Positions 49,758-62,960 of a stretch of DNA of 64,000 bases are shown piece after piece. The translations under genes were made by a program, and so were the position numbers. The notes below the pieces were generated by a model that was given only the letters and a program-made list of their open reading frames with translations, did not search any database and was not told where the DNA came from. Source of the stretch: Sitta carolinensis (Eukaryota; Chordata; Aves; Passeriformes; Sittidae); assembly GCA_032173965.1 (NCBI GenBank), contig CM063292.1, positions 3,796,001-3,860,000 on the forward strand, read 5' to 3'. Numbering within the stretch: the first letter of the stretch is position 1; each line of letters opens with the position of its first letter.

Positions 49758-52700
49758 TTAATGAATCTGAGTAACGTGACCCAGCTTGAACAGGTTCTTT
49801 TTTCTTTCTGGGAGCAATGAGAGTGGAACAAACACTCTTTTCCACTCCTATTTCCAGGATGATGCTCCCACCTCTGCCTCGAGTTCCTCTGGAATTTCAG
49901 TGCCAGTGGAAGAGGGAAGAGCTTGCTCTGTGCAAGTTCTGCCTCTCGTGTGCAGACCAACGGCCATGGCCTGAGGGATGTGATTTGGAGTCTTATTTTT
50001 TTTCACTGAAACCCATTTTTTTCCAGCTTGTTTGAGCTTTGAAATGAAATTCTTCTTCAGCCTGCAAAAACACTTGAAGCTGAAGAATAAGAAGGAAAAT
50101 TGCTTCAAAAGTACAGCTGTCTTCAGGAAATTTTACAAAGTAAGCCACGTTTTTCAGAGATAAGTAATTTGATTCTGATTCAGATCTGCATTGTTCAAAG
50201 AATAAATTCAATCTAGTTGCAGACAATGGCAAAAATGGTTTCTCTATTCTTTTTTGTTGGTCTTGAAATGCATTTATCGTGTTATATCTAGTAGAGTAAC
50301 TAAATTTCCTGATTACAAATAATCAGCAGCTCCTTCTACAAGTTCTATACAGAAAATTAACTAAAAATATCCCTGCAGTTAGATATATTTCAGTTGTAAC
50401 AGGCTGGAACAAAGAACCCAAAGCCCACCAACATTACTAATTCTCTGCTGGTCTGCACATTTTGAAGGGATTTATATTTTGTTGGGGGTGATGTACACGG
50501 TTCACACAGCACAAATCTGACATCCATTGCTTCTTGCAGGCAAAACTTTGCTCACTCATGGCCATTAATATTCAATTAACCCACAGACTCATTTAGGAGC
50601 CTGTGCTTGGCCTTTTATTTTACCATCTAGTCATAGCAAGGACTGATGGCACAATTATAGCCTGAGTACCTTAAATTTGGTATGAGTGCTCTGTAAAAGT
50701 TTGTCCCAAACATTAACCACACACCTGTCTGTGGATTTGGAGGTGAATATTTCAGTGAGCTCCCAGCCAGAGAGTGGTTTGGGCTTTTATACATCCCTGT
50801 CCTTAATTGCAGATGCTGTTCCATAGCACAGCCTGCCTTTTTCACTGCTGCTACCCAGGGTTTCAACACCTGTCAGCATTTAAACATCTTTTAAAAATGC
50901 TGGTTTATACTTTCCTGTTATTTTAGCAATAGGACTGACAGGTAGTGAAAATCAGCCTTTTCCTGATGCATTCTACCATTTCCCAGATTTCCATTACATT
51001 TGCATTATTTTCCTCTAACTTACACAACCACTTCCATTTCCATAGTTTCTTTATAGGATCATTCCTTATTCCTGGCCCAGTCTAGCTTAATTCTGCTCTT
51101 CTTTTCTGCACATAAAAGGGAAAAAAAAAAATCTTGCTTTTGGCTATAAACCTTCCGTGCTTGGCTATGCAGATATAGTAAAACTTCTGGGAAAAATCTG
51201 TTTATCTTATGAGTTAGTCAAGATTTGGGAGGTGAATTGCAGAACATGTTTTTTCTCCTTGGCTGTTTACACACCTCCCTCTGAGCTAACTGAAGAGTAT
51301 TCAGTGACTCACTGGGTGCCCTTTCAATTCAGGGTCAATGTAATTTGGGGAGAAATGCAGCAAAATCAGTAGATCAAGGGGAAAATTTCAGCTAATAGCA
51401 CCTGGATTGTTTGCTTTGATAATGAAATCCTTAAATTTTCATGGCTTTTCTGTAGCATCACAAAATTAGCTGTTACATTAATGAAAGCTAGTTTTGCCAT
51501 TACCCATGAAAATACATAAATTATAGAGAACATCAATAAATTTGTTTCTTAAACCCAGTCCAAACCCCAAAGGGAATAAATAGCTGTTCCCTGCACAAAC
51601 CAGGTTCTGAGCAAAGCTGCTGAGGGTCACATTGCCCTGCCTGACAAGCAGCAGAAATTCCATCCATAGACACAAATTTTTGTGTATAAAATAAGGGTTC
51701 TTTGGAGCAAAAGCTGATCTTAAGAAATTGTCTTATAAATAAATCCATTTAGAAAACAAGGAAATGATGTGCAAAGAATCATCCTCCAGATAAAGTGGTA
51801 TTTCTATGGTAGAAGTCAAAGGAGAAAAACTGAACTATTAATGCTATTTACAGCCTTATCTTTGAGGTGATGTAGGGAATTGAAAGTTTTAATTATCTGC
51901 CTTGCCTTTTTCCTCCTTCCTTGGAGATGATCACACTCCCCTGCTTAAATTCACCTCCTCAACGTTCAAATCCAAGTCCTTTGCAGTGATGCTTTCACCA
52001 AGACTTGCTGCTGTCAGAACATTCTCAAGATCAGCAGCTTTCTTTCCTTACTGTAGAACAGCACAGGTGTTACAGCTTCTTCAAGGCTTGCACAGTCACT
52101 GCTAAACCACCCTGTGAGAGCAGATCCCTGCCTGTGCTCTGCACTCCCAGAGCCACTGTCCAGCTGAGCTTTGGAGTCCTCCTCACAGTGTCCAACCCCT
52201 TTCATATACACTGGGACCTGGGGAAATGATGCTTACAGGAGAAAGGAAAAATTAAACACAGCTGTAGGATTTAGTGGTAGGGCCTAACCTGTAATTCTCA
52301 AGTGTTGAGGAAAGCTGTCTGGAAAGCCAATTTAGTTTTAGAGAACAAAGTGGTTGGTTTTTCATTTTTCCTAGAATCTAAAGCCAAAAGACCAAACCAG
52401 GTGGATCAAAATATAAGATGACGAACCAGGTAATACCCAGATGTGCTCCTTGTGACATGGCACAAGTGTGGGATTCTATTAGGATAGCACAGAAATAATA
52501 ATTTATTTTCATTTATCTGGACAAGGCCAAGTCTTAGCTTCCTTTAGCTTTACTCTTTCACTGGGAAATATTTTCTCAGCTCTTGAAAGTGGATGCACGG
52601 TCATTATTTCACTGAGGGACATCACAAATGATCAGAAACTGATTTAAACCCCCTGTAGAACAGATGCATCATTTCTACAGACATTTTTAACTTTTATACC

Positions 52701-53015
52701 TCTTCCTGGCTCTCATGAAGGAAGAGGAATAAACAAGCAGGTTAAAAGTAATTTTAAAACTATGCAAAGCCAAGTCTCTCGCTTGTGGCACTTGATTGTT
52801 CTGCTGTAAGAATCTCACAGTGTGGAAAATTATTGTTCCCTGTCCTGTGCTTTCAACAAACTGAATCTCTAATTGCAGGGAAAAACAAATATAAATTGCA
52901 ACTTCTTACTGCGTAGAGTAAATAAACACATAAATTGCACACCGGCTGGCAAATTCTGGGGCAGGAAAGGCATTGCCATGAGCGAGGGGTGGAAAGGAGG
53001 GGACAGTGCTCTCAC

Positions 53016-53269
53016 CTGATGGTCTGGTGCTGCAGAGTGTCCGGGTCAGTGGCATTCACCGTGAGCACCACGCTGCCCACGGGGATGTTCTCCTGCTTGG
53101 TCACTGCCATGGGGTTTGGGTGGAACACGGGGCCCTCGTTGACGTCCTCCACGGTGATCTGCACCGTGGCTGTGGAGCTGGGGCCATAGGCAATGTCTGG
53201 GATCAGCGGGTCCTCGTTCTCCACCTTGATCAGCAGCGTGTGAAAGGCTGAGATCTCGTAGTCCAGAGG
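53016..53269 (-). CDS. CDH13: T-cadherin, exon 10: EC3 to EC4
   Basis: This 254-base exon has acceptor GTTTTGCAG and donor GTGAGA. It starts in phase 0 with [20 protein letters not shown] and continues [64 protein letters not shown], ending with AG of a split Arg codon. LDYE, the DVNEGP linker and DPD are cadherin calcium-binding motifs that mark the EC3/EC4 boundary; NAT is a glycosylation site. The residues agree closely with vertebrate T-cadherin. Local GC content is high, as is common for avian exons. Confidence 0.97.
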
Positions 53270-54690
53270 CTGCAAAACAGAACATCAGAGGGCAAAGGTC
53301 AAGGGAGGTGCTGAACGATTTTTCTTCTAGCCCGTGGCAAACTTGCAGGCAGCAGAATTAGCCAGAAAGGGACAACAACATTCCCTGCAGCTGGAAATTG
53401 GTGGGAGTTTCGGATTAGACAGGCTCAGATCTAAAGGGTGATGCCTAAAGAGGCTCCCTGAACAGAGGCCAGGCAGCGTTAAAGGAATAAAGTAGGGATT
53501 TATTAAAAGGCCTTCAAAGGAAACACCTTGGACAGTACAAGATCCTGGCTATAGCTACACCCAAGAGGGACCCCGGGTCAGGAGTTTTCACCCTTTTATC
53601 AGTTTTGGTCCATTTCCACATTGGGGTCAATTGTCCCATGCCAGCTCCAGGGGATGCAGTCCCACCCTCCCAGTTTCTCTCCTCAGTTCTCTGCTGTTTG
53701 CACTTCTTGGGGCTGGAGCTGCAGTGGTGCCCTTGGTTCTGGGGCTGGAAAAGGATTGTTCTGTGTGACTGAGCTGGGAGCAGAACTCGCTGACACTCTA
53801 CATGAAGTTCACAGTTATATACCAAGGCAGTATAGAATCTAAAAAATATGAAAGCTAAAACTTAAGGCATCAAGGGCATTGAAGAAAATTAACATAATGG
53901 ACATAAAAACCCCTGGAGACATCCCTCTATCCAAAAGCTTACATTTTTTTGCCATGCCTCGCAGACAAAATTCAATGCTCATATATCCATGTTTATTTAT
54001 ATGTAGCATGTATTTAACAAACAAATGAGTCACACTCAGTAGCTACTCATGACAGTAACACAAGCTGCTTTCTCAACTCCTGTCTTGGAATCAAAGGCAT
54101 TGACAGGGAAATACATTCATTTGTCTTAAGAATTGACAATACCTCTTCTGAAACCAAAAAGAAAGCATTCTGGTACAGGCAGCAAACAGGGCTATTTTCT
54201 TCTTTTTTTTAATTTGTTTTTTGAGACATAGGATTGTCTTCATACAAGGACAGGCAATAAATTTTCCTATGAGACTTTAGAAATGTGGGACCAACCCAAT
54301 TTAGAAATGTGAGTTCAGTCTGAATCCATGCCCCTTTCTCCCCTGCTACTTGCACATGTTCTATAAGTGAGAACAAAATGGGGCTCTTGAATTCTTATTG
54401 CACCTCCAGCAACAAGCAAAACTCTGTTGTCAAATTCCACTATTAATTGTGATGGTTACTGCAAATCTGGGTGTTATTTAAGCACAACAGTCAGGAACAG
54501 GCAGTCCTTGTGACAGAAAATAATAAGATTATTGTGGCAGAAGCAGGGGTTTTACACATAGTTTGGACAAGGGCTGGCAGCCAACTTTATACCTTCGAAT
54601 AACCGATCCCTGCTGTGCCTTGCTTTATGCAGTGAACCTGGGGGATGAACCTGGCAGCCAGAATACAGGGCAGGAGGGGATTGTTCTTAC
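53270..54690 (-). other. CDH13: CDH13 intron 9
   Basis: A 1.4 kb intron with a GTAAGA donor and a TTTGCAG acceptor. About a third of it is an LTR-like element (53475-53945). No other feature is seen. Confidence 0.9.
53475..53945 (-). mobile_element. LTR-like element of a second family
   Basis: On the plus strand the sequence begins with 'aataaagtagggatttatta' and 'aaaggccttcaaagg', then 'cttggacagtacaag', 'tacacccaagagggacccc', 'cagttttggtccatttccac' and 'ggctggaaaaggattgtt'. This layout recurs widely in songbird genomes as a retroelement LTR, as far as I recall. Read on the minus strand it has a TATA-like tatataact and a downstream AATAAA, as an LTR would. The boundaries are approximate and no viral gene is present. 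Confidence 0.5.
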
Positions 54691-54873
54691 CTTGACAACA
54701 GAGAGCATTCCCTCATTAGTCAGGGGGTTGGTGTGGATCTCAAAGCTCTGCCCTGGGTTCCCATTAATGATGGAGTAGACAGCTCTCCAGGCCCCCGTGG
54801 CGGGGTCGTCCCGGTCACCCACGGTTAAGTTCACTATTACACCTGTGACCCCCTCCTTCACTGTGGCCTGGAA
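54691..54873 (-). CDS. CDH13: T-cadherin, exon 9: start of EC3
   Basis: This 183-base exon (61 codons) has acceptor CTTTTTCCAG and donor GTAAGA, and is phase 0 at both ends. It reads [20 protein letters not shown], then [20 protein letters not shown], then [20 protein letters not shown] and K. The length equals that of exon 9 in classical cadherin genes. DRDDP is a calcium-binding motif, NLT a glycosylation site, and FEI...G.L the usual strand pattern of a cadherin repeat. T-cadherin mediates calcium-dependent homophilic contact and binds adiponectin and LDL at the cell surface (family knowledge). The preceding exon lies outside the window. Confidence 0.97.
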
Positions 54874-57800
54874 CTGGAAAAAGACACAGAGGAAATCGTT
54901 GTTATTTCCACTTAATGACCACACACGAAATATCCAAGGCAGCATTTATTATTTACCCCAGCAGGAGGAAGATAGGATCCTGGACCGAAACAGGATTTTG
55001 GGGGCTTTAAATAATGCATTCTCACTTATGAAATATGGGGTGGCACATTTCGACTGCTCTGCACTTCATAGATGGCAGATAAGCAGGGATGTGCTGGGAG
55101 TGGAGCTTGGGAAGGTTCTGATCATGAGAAGACAGTTCAGCTCATAGTACTGGAAAGTGAGGCATGAAAATACCTGCAGTGCTGCAGAGCTGTTCATGTA
55201 TTCCCAGAAAGGCAACTGAGGGAAGAGGAACCTGCCTCTTGCCTTCAAATTTACTTGTATTTACAAACAAATCCAGTTTTGCATTTTGCAATCTTTTTTT
55301 TTTTTTCATGAATTATCCCACCTACATTCATTTTTCACTGCACAGTTATCGAGACACAAAACAGCTCTCACAGAAACCATTCCCAGAGCATTTTTTTGAG
55401 GGCTTGCTCTAAGACACTCAAAAATAATTGGACCTCATGCTACCACTTTGTCTGCATAACTAAAAGTCAGTGCTACTTTCTTTTTGCCGAGGAAGAATTT
55501 TTTATGACCTTGTGAAATGCATTGCTGGATGATTCGACCAGCCAAGCCCCGTAAGAAAATTCTAGTTTATTCTCCATCATTCTTATTTATGTAGGAAAAA
55601 ACATTAAGCTAACCATTGGAAAAGCTTGTAAGGGTCAGACTTAATAACACTCCTCACCTTTCAAGTACTTGAGGCTGACGTGCTAAAAGCACTGTATATA
55701 AGAGTGATAAGATAATACCTGCTTTGGAGGTGGATAAACCAGGCTGATAACAGACCTAATCCTGAGAAGTGCTGAACATCAGCACTGCCATTACAGATCA
55801 TTAGGAAATCTTCACACTTCTAGGGATTAAGCCTTCAAAAGGCCAAAATTACAAACTTTAATGACACAAATAGGTTTTGCTGTATGGGCGTGCTCCTTAA
55901 AAGCTGCATCGTTGGTGACAACGCATCGCTCAAGGGCAAGAGTCACCCGAGTGGCTTCAAGACCTGAATAAACTAAATGTCTTTTCTTCTGTCTTTCAGA
56001 ACAGAGAAGTCATAGCACTGCAGAAGAGTTTGTGAAAATACCAAGTCCAGAAAATGGCGTTTTATTAATATATAGATTTCCCAGTCTGGACAAATAGGAG
56101 GTAAAGTGGATTTCCTCATATGAAAATAAAGAAAAGATGACTATGTCTTCCCCTGTGTTCAGTTATCTTTGTTTTTTCTTCTTTTTCCAACAGATTTATC
56201 TTCCCAAACCCTTTTTCAATTTTTCTGTATAATTTGAGTGCATGCATTCAGTTCAAGCTTTCCAGCCTCGAATCTGATTTCATAAAAGGATGACATTAAT
56301 AGCTGGCTATTTCCATCCTCCCTGGTGTATCTAACAAAGAATTTAAGGATTCTTTTTTATTTTGATAGTTAATATGTAACAGGTTGTGATTGAGCTTTGT
56401 TTCAGACAGTTCATTAAGCTCATTTGCAGTTTAATTAACTCTAAATGATAATACAACAATATTTTCACTGGCTTTGAAACAAATTAAAAGGAAAACTCTA
56501 TTAAGAATCTTGGAAATAACAGAAGAATGATTACCAAGATTGTGTTCCTTCCGGCTCAGCCAAATGTTGTCACTGTCAAGCAGCCTTGGATACCTCTTAC
56601 TCTGATTGAAAATAACCAATTAGCCTGATGGATATTTTAATATTATTTCATATTGTCCCTACTTGAGTATGCATAACATGAGACATCAGAACCAGAAGGG
56701 TCAGAATTTCTCCCACAAGTGTTCAGTACCCAACAATTTCCATTCAACTGCATAAAAAGGTGACCAAACTTCAAGGAGCCTAATACTAAAGAATCTAACC
56801 CTTAGATTTGACCAGGCTTCTGCTCCTAATTCACATTGATCCTTCGGAAAAATCTTTCCCTTAATCCTCCAGCCTGTTTCAATTAAGGGTTCAGTACTCC
56901 CTGGCTCACCTTGGAACTGTAAGAGCTGTTAGGGTAAAATATTAAAAGATGTGGCTGTTTTATTCTATTATTTATAGTGAAGCCCGTGCAAAAAATTTAT
57001 TATTTTTTACCCCAGCAGTGCCAGACTGTGATGGAAAAGGTTTGCCATGGTGTGCCAGCTAGTTTAAAAATTATGGAATGTCAGGCTAAGGATATCTAAA
57101 TCAAGGATATCTCAGCCAGGATTGGCTTTCTGTACACCCCTGTTTTCTCCTTGTTTCTCTCAGTAGCTTCAGCTGCAGAAAGGGCACCAAGGACCTGCTG
57201 GGGGCACAGCAGTGCTGAGCTGCTGGCTCCTGCAGGTCAAGGCAATGCCAGCATCCACAGGGAAAGGCTGTGCCAAGCCAAACAGTTCCAGGTACGGAGG
57301 TACCCTCACCCCCAGCATCCTTCACAGTTTGGAAACAACCGTGTAAACACAGAGAATTGAAGCTGTCTGGAACGTTAGACTAAAATCTGTTCAAGATGGA
57401 TGGAGAAGCAGAATGATCAGACCACAGAAGTTGTCACAGAGGTCTACTCTAAATTTATAATGTGCAAAGTGTAATAAATCACAGATTTGGGATGGCAAAA
57501 GACACATATCTAGTGTGAAACCGTGTGGCCTCGAAAAATAGAGTGTATTTTATCTAGAAGGTGAACTCTTGCCTGTTCAGTCACCTTTATTTAAGGAATA
57601 AACCTCCCAACATTTAGAAAAATCTGTTACACTTAAACTGAGTCCCTTTCAAAAACAAAAGTAAAAAAAAGGAATTTAAAAACTGTGAAAGGACAAAAAT
57701 AGGAATTAGATTTGGAAACAAAGAAAAAAACAACCACAGGTTCCCCAGATTTCACAATGAAAGGTTTACACTCTTGAGGCACGGTGCTTAACTGGGAAAG

Positions 57801-58177
57801 TCTGAACCAGTGCTCTAAAATAAAACCCCACAGTGGCTAACACAAATAATTGGATCACAAGTTAATTGATTTTACTCATTTTAAATATCTGCACATCCCC
57901 TAAGCACCACTATAAATTAAGAATAAAATAGATGAGTTCAGTACTTTATTTAAACTGCTATCATTTGGACCCATTTTAACACTAATAACTTAGAAGGCGA
58001 ATACCCTGGGCCAGAGTGGGTTTGCTGGAAGGAGCTGTGTGAATTTCCTGCTTCTGAGTATTTGAAATGTGAGGTTAACCTGCTCTGTGATATGCCACAC
58101 TGCCATTTATTGTGCTTATCATGCATACAGCCCAGAGATTTTAGCAACTCTGTCATTTTTAAAGTTTTAGAAATATT

Positions 58178-58190
58178 GGGGGGGGGGGGG
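58178..58190. repeat. G13 homopolymer
   Basis: Thirteen consecutive G on the plus strand, prone to length error. Confidence 0.95.
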
Positions 58191-61088
58191 AATATGCTGT
58201 TCTTTTTCCATATCCAAAATCTTGTGGCAAAATACACAGAAAAGAGACTGATACAAACTTGGAAAGAAACACTGAGTGAACAGCAGTTAATGGGCAACTG
58301 AAAGATTTTGAGGAGATATAGTGGTGGATGTAGATGAAGAGAGTGAGGCTTGTGAGGGTGCATAAATAGACCTGAAAATGTAACAAGTCAGCAATGTTTG
58401 CCATCATGATAGACCCCAGAGCAGATAAGGGCACTGGAATTCTTGAGAGGGATCACCAGAGTGGTTCCATGGGACATGGAGCTCCTGGAGGGTGACAATG
58501 AGCAGCTTCTATTTCTTACAGCACAGGAGTCAGTGCAGGGGTGACAGGGAGACCAGAAATGTCCAAACCAGCTGTGCTCAAACACTGCCTGAGCAGGGTC
58601 TCAGTCCTCTCAGTCCTCCTCCCCTGGTCTTGCAAGCTCCATTCAGTGGTTGTGTCCTGCTGGAGCCAGGAGGTGACACTGAGCCAAATCCTCCTCCACA
58701 CTGAGCTGTAATGGACTGACGGGACAGTGCACAGCTCTTACTGACAGAAAATTCCTCTGCCCGGGCTCAAGACAGACCAGTCTTGCCAGATTCCCACCAC
58801 AGGGCAGGCACACGGAAAGATCACTTTGCAAAACGTTATCACCTGAGAATCCAGGCACTGACCCCACCTCAGTCTCAGGCATAGCTGGAAATGGTCCCCA
58901 GCCCAGATGACAGTCAGGTTCTTGTCTCACAGCCCCATTTAAAGCTTCTGTAGTAAAGGAGATTCTGTTTATGGACTCCTCAGAGCTGATGAAGAGATGA
59001 ACTGAAGTGCACCAGAACCACCTGGATGTCTCCTGTCCAGCAGCAGCGTGAGCAGGCAGGAGCGACCCCTTTATGAAGGCACTGAAAAACTGTCTCAGAG
59101 TGGGGCTCTGACACCCAAATTAAAGAGCTGCCACGAGCAGCAAACACAAAGCAAGATAAACGTGCCTGGGGTCGGTGATCACTACCCAATGGCTCATTAG
59201 GATTCTGCACGCTGTGATTCCCAATCAGGAACAAACAAATTAAAACTCTATGTCAGCTTACATTTATCAGGGTGATATTCCAGTGGAAGGTATTCTGTGC
59301 TGCTCTCGTGTGTTTGTTTCCTCTTCTATATATCATAAAAGATGGGATGTATTAATTCATAAGTCTGCATTAGAAATTCCACAGAGAAATTGTATTATTG
59401 CAATTATCTCCCTCCACTGAAGCCCGCTGCCTTTGTGACCATATTTTGTCTGTCTAATTTCTTGAGAATGTGATGACAAGTTATACAATCTCTTGTAACC
59501 TGCTTGCTCTTTTTGCCTTTTCCTTTGCATGCTGTCATCCAGTACAAATTCACCTGAGCTCTCAGGATTTATTTGCCAAGGAAACAACGTATTTTCCACA
59601 GCTCTGTCCCTGGAACACCTCCAAGAACAAATGAATTTTCAGAGTGGTCACAAAGGTCTGCATTCTGGATCAATCAGGAACGAGAGGCTCATAAATGTCA
59701 GAAATGAGCATTTCAGGTGGAATTCAGTGGGACACAAAGCGAGTTTGGCAGAGGAGGATAAACCAAGTCATTGGTGCTTGAGGCAGGGGAAGTACAAGGA
59801 GGAAGCAGTATTTGTGCTTTGCCCAAAGTGGTGCTGCTGGTCCTGCAGCCACTTTCCTCCCATCCCAAGGGTGCTGCCCTGCTGGCCTGGGCCCCTGGAG
59901 GGCTGGAAAACGGCACCTGAGCAAAATCACTTTATACCAAACCCTCCGCTGGAGCAATTTAATGGAAAATGGTGTGGTCAAGGCAAATTGTAACTTGGCT
60001 CTACATCTCCCTAATCTCTTCTGCAGATTTTAAAGGTATTTTGCTTCTTAAGACTGCACAGCCTTTGCTATGTGGACACAAACAGCGGCTCTATTTCACT
60101 ACAAAAATATCTGTATTAAAGTGATGGATTAAGTTGATGTAAGCTGCACACCAAGCAACACATGAAACACTTGGAGAGCCATTTAGATGAAAGACACCAC
60201 GTAAATATAAAGCATTATCATGGTATGACAAGGATTTGATGGTGTAAACGAGATGCAAAGCAGAAATTATAGCTGTGAGTCACCTAAACAAGCTTTATTA
60301 TTGTCATTGTCTTACTGCCATAATGCTGGCTCGTAGGCACTGCATTATTTCTTAACTGAAAGTGTTTCTTTCAGCCTATTCTATATTTTTTCTGAGTACA
60401 TAATATTCTTCCACCTCCCTGGTGAAATTACAAAAAGAATTCAATAGTAGCTTAGAAAAGAAAAAACAACAACTTTTCAAATATATGAAATTGACCATAA
60501 TAATTTTGGATGCATTTTCAGCTTTTACTTTTGGATGATTTTTCACAGCCTCTGCATTGTAAATGCTTTGTGATCTTTCAAGGCACACACCAGTTGCTTT
60601 ACAAAGTAAAAGTAGGACTCGGTAATGAAGGACTGAATGAATATTTTTGTCTGCAAAGTCTTTGTCTGCAAGTCTGCAACAAGAGCAACCAATCTGAAAG
60701 ATCAATTAGGTAAATGGAAGGCTAAGGATTCAATTCTGCTCTCTGGAACATGGCTACAACGTGCAGGCTCTGAATTTGTGCCTTTTTATAGAAAAACACA
60801 AAGATGCTGAAAACCACAGATATTCATCATGAATGAGCAGAAAAAAAGGGAAGTTTCAGCATGGCTTCCTTTTGTTCTGCTGCTCATCAGTCTACTTGGA
60901 AAGACACTCAAAGAAACAAGAACTTATTAATTAGACTTCAGGTAAAAGTTCCTCTGGGAAAATCCCCTGATTTTCCACCAGGTTAAAGACAAACTCTTTC
61001 TGGGACTGAGATCATTCCAGTTATTAAAATTCATGATTGAGATGTAGTGGGTTAGAATGAAAAAATAATGGGGTAAAAAGGGATGGAT

Positions 61089-61857
61089 GGAAGAGGGAGA
61101 AGAAGGAAGGGAAGGAAAGGAAAGGAAGGAAAGGAAGGAAAGGAAGGAAAGGAAGGAAAGGAAGGAAAGGAAGGAAAGGAAGGAAAGGAAGGAAAGGAAG
61201 GAAAGGAAAGGAAGGAAAGGAAAGGAAGGAAGGAAAGGAAGGAAGGAAAGGAAGGAAGGAAAGGAAGGAAGGAAAGGAAAAGGAAAGGAAAGGAAAGGAA
61301 GAAAGGAAGGAAGGAAAGAAGGAAAGGAAGGAAGGAAGGAAGGAAGAAGAAGGAAGGAAGGAAGGAAGGAAGGAAGGAAGGAAGGAAGGAAGGAAGGAAG
61401 GAAGGAAGGAAGGAAGGAAGGAAGGAAAGGAAGGAAGGAAGGAAGGAAGGAAGGAAGGAAGGAAGGAAGGAAGGAAGGAAGGAAGGAAGGAAGGAAGGAA
61501 GGAAGGAAGGAAAGGAAGGAAGGAAGGAAGGAAGGAAGGAAGGAAGGAAGGAAGGAAGGAAGGAAGGAAGGAAGGAAGGAAGGAAGGAAGGAAGGAAGGA
61601 AGGAAGGAAGAGGAAGGAAGGAAGGAAGGAAGGAAGGAAGGAAAGGAAGGAAGGAAGGAAGGAAGGAAGGAAGGAAGGAAGGAAGGAAGGAAGGAAGGAA
61701 GGAAGGAAGGAAGGAAGGAAGGAAGGAAGGAAGGAAGGAAGGAAGGAAGGAAGGAAGGAAGGAAGGAAGGAAGGAAGGAAGGAAGGAAGGAAGGAAGGAA
61801 GAAGGAAGGAAGGAAGGAAGGAGGAGGAAGGAAGGAAGGAAGAAGGAAGGAAGGAAG
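61089..61857. repeat. GGAA / GGAAAGGAA satellite, 769 bases of pure purine
   Basis: No pyrimidine occurs for 769 bases on the plus strand. The first 170 bases are mostly a nine-base GGAAAGGAA pattern. The rest is tetranucleotide GGAA with rare indels. The long open frames in it (up to 318 codons, rich in Lys-Glu-Gly on one strand and Leu-Pro-Ser-Phe on the other) are artefacts of the repeat. Confidence 0.98.
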
Positions 61858-62960
61858 CCAATGGGAAGGGTCCTCCTATCCCTCTTGCACGCACCATAAA
61901 TCTTTGAAAACTTTGGAAAATCTGCAGAATAAGAACCTCATAAGAGCCATAAATTAATTGACAGAATTTTCTCCCCACTTCTCCCCCACAGCAGGACTGA
62001 AAACCCATTCAGAGCTGGGGCTGGTTTCAATCCTCTCATTTATGTGCTTGCAGAAGACTAAAAAGCCATTTGGGGACTGCAAATAAGTGATGGTGAAGGT
62101 TACTTGAAAAACAGCTGCTTTTTGGAATTATTTTGATGATTTTGTTTACACAAGATTCTGACACTTTCTCAGCCCAGCTCAGGGCCTCATTGAGCAAAGG
62201 CAAAAAGATAATTCTAAAACGTATTAATCATATGTTGAATGCCTTCTTCAAAGCCTGTTACCTCCAGGTATACATCAAATGTCTGAAGATTCAGAAGGAA
62301 GACAAAGATGCTCTCTATTTTTTTTTCCCCTGAATATATAAATAATTTAGAAATGATTCACTCTTTTTTTCACTTTTCCACCTATAAATGCAAGGTGCAC
62401 TCAGTGATTTTGGAATAAACCGAGTACCCACAAATAATTGGAAGTCTCTAGAATGATGGTTGTATCAGAGAAAAACAAATATCCTTCTCCAGGTGGACAG
62501 AGCACAGTGAAAGGTCACTGTATTTATTACATTTAAAGAACTTTTGAGAAAACCTCAATAATGATGTTATTTTCCAAGCTATAAAAAAAATTCCTTCACT
62601 GCAGGTAGAACAAACCTTATGTTTAAAACAACAGCATGAGAGAAAATGATTGAGCAGGGCTGAAGGAGCAGACTGCACCTATTCAGCAGCCCAGGGAGCA
62701 GGGAGGGCTCTGCCTTTCACATTTATGAGGCCCTGGAGGTGAATTCAGCCAACCCAGCTCCTCTCATTTCCTCCTCTCCCATCAAGGGCAGTGTCAAGCC
62801 TGTATTCTTCCGAGATTCTGGGTGTCTGCTTTAAATGGAATGAGCTTTAAATAGAATACACCTCACTGGATTTTGGGGTTTTTTTCATCCACTGGATTTG
62901 AGGAATATGAAGGTTTTATGGGATATTTTTTTCCCCCCCCCCCACTTATCTAATGATGGT

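Larger units (their letters stand above)
31569..53015 (-). other. CDH13: CDH13 intron 10
   Basis: A 21.4 kb intron with a GTGAGA donor and a TTGTTCAG acceptor. It contains a tetranucleotide array, two or three CR1 pieces, three LTR-like elements, A17 at 36764-36780, an A-rich tract at 49701-49757 and GC-rich patches with overlapping open frames at about 38150-38640 and 39370-39720. No open frame in it has recognisable protein content. From about 41400 to 48100 and from 50000 to 53000 I see ordinary intron only. Confidence 0.85.

Noticed and set aside
61052..62008. 318-codon open frame, minus strand, Pro-Ser-Phe-Leu repeats (and 270-codon plus-strand frames)
   Set aside because: It is entirely the translation of the GGAA satellite; a four-base repeat without stops stays open in every frame.
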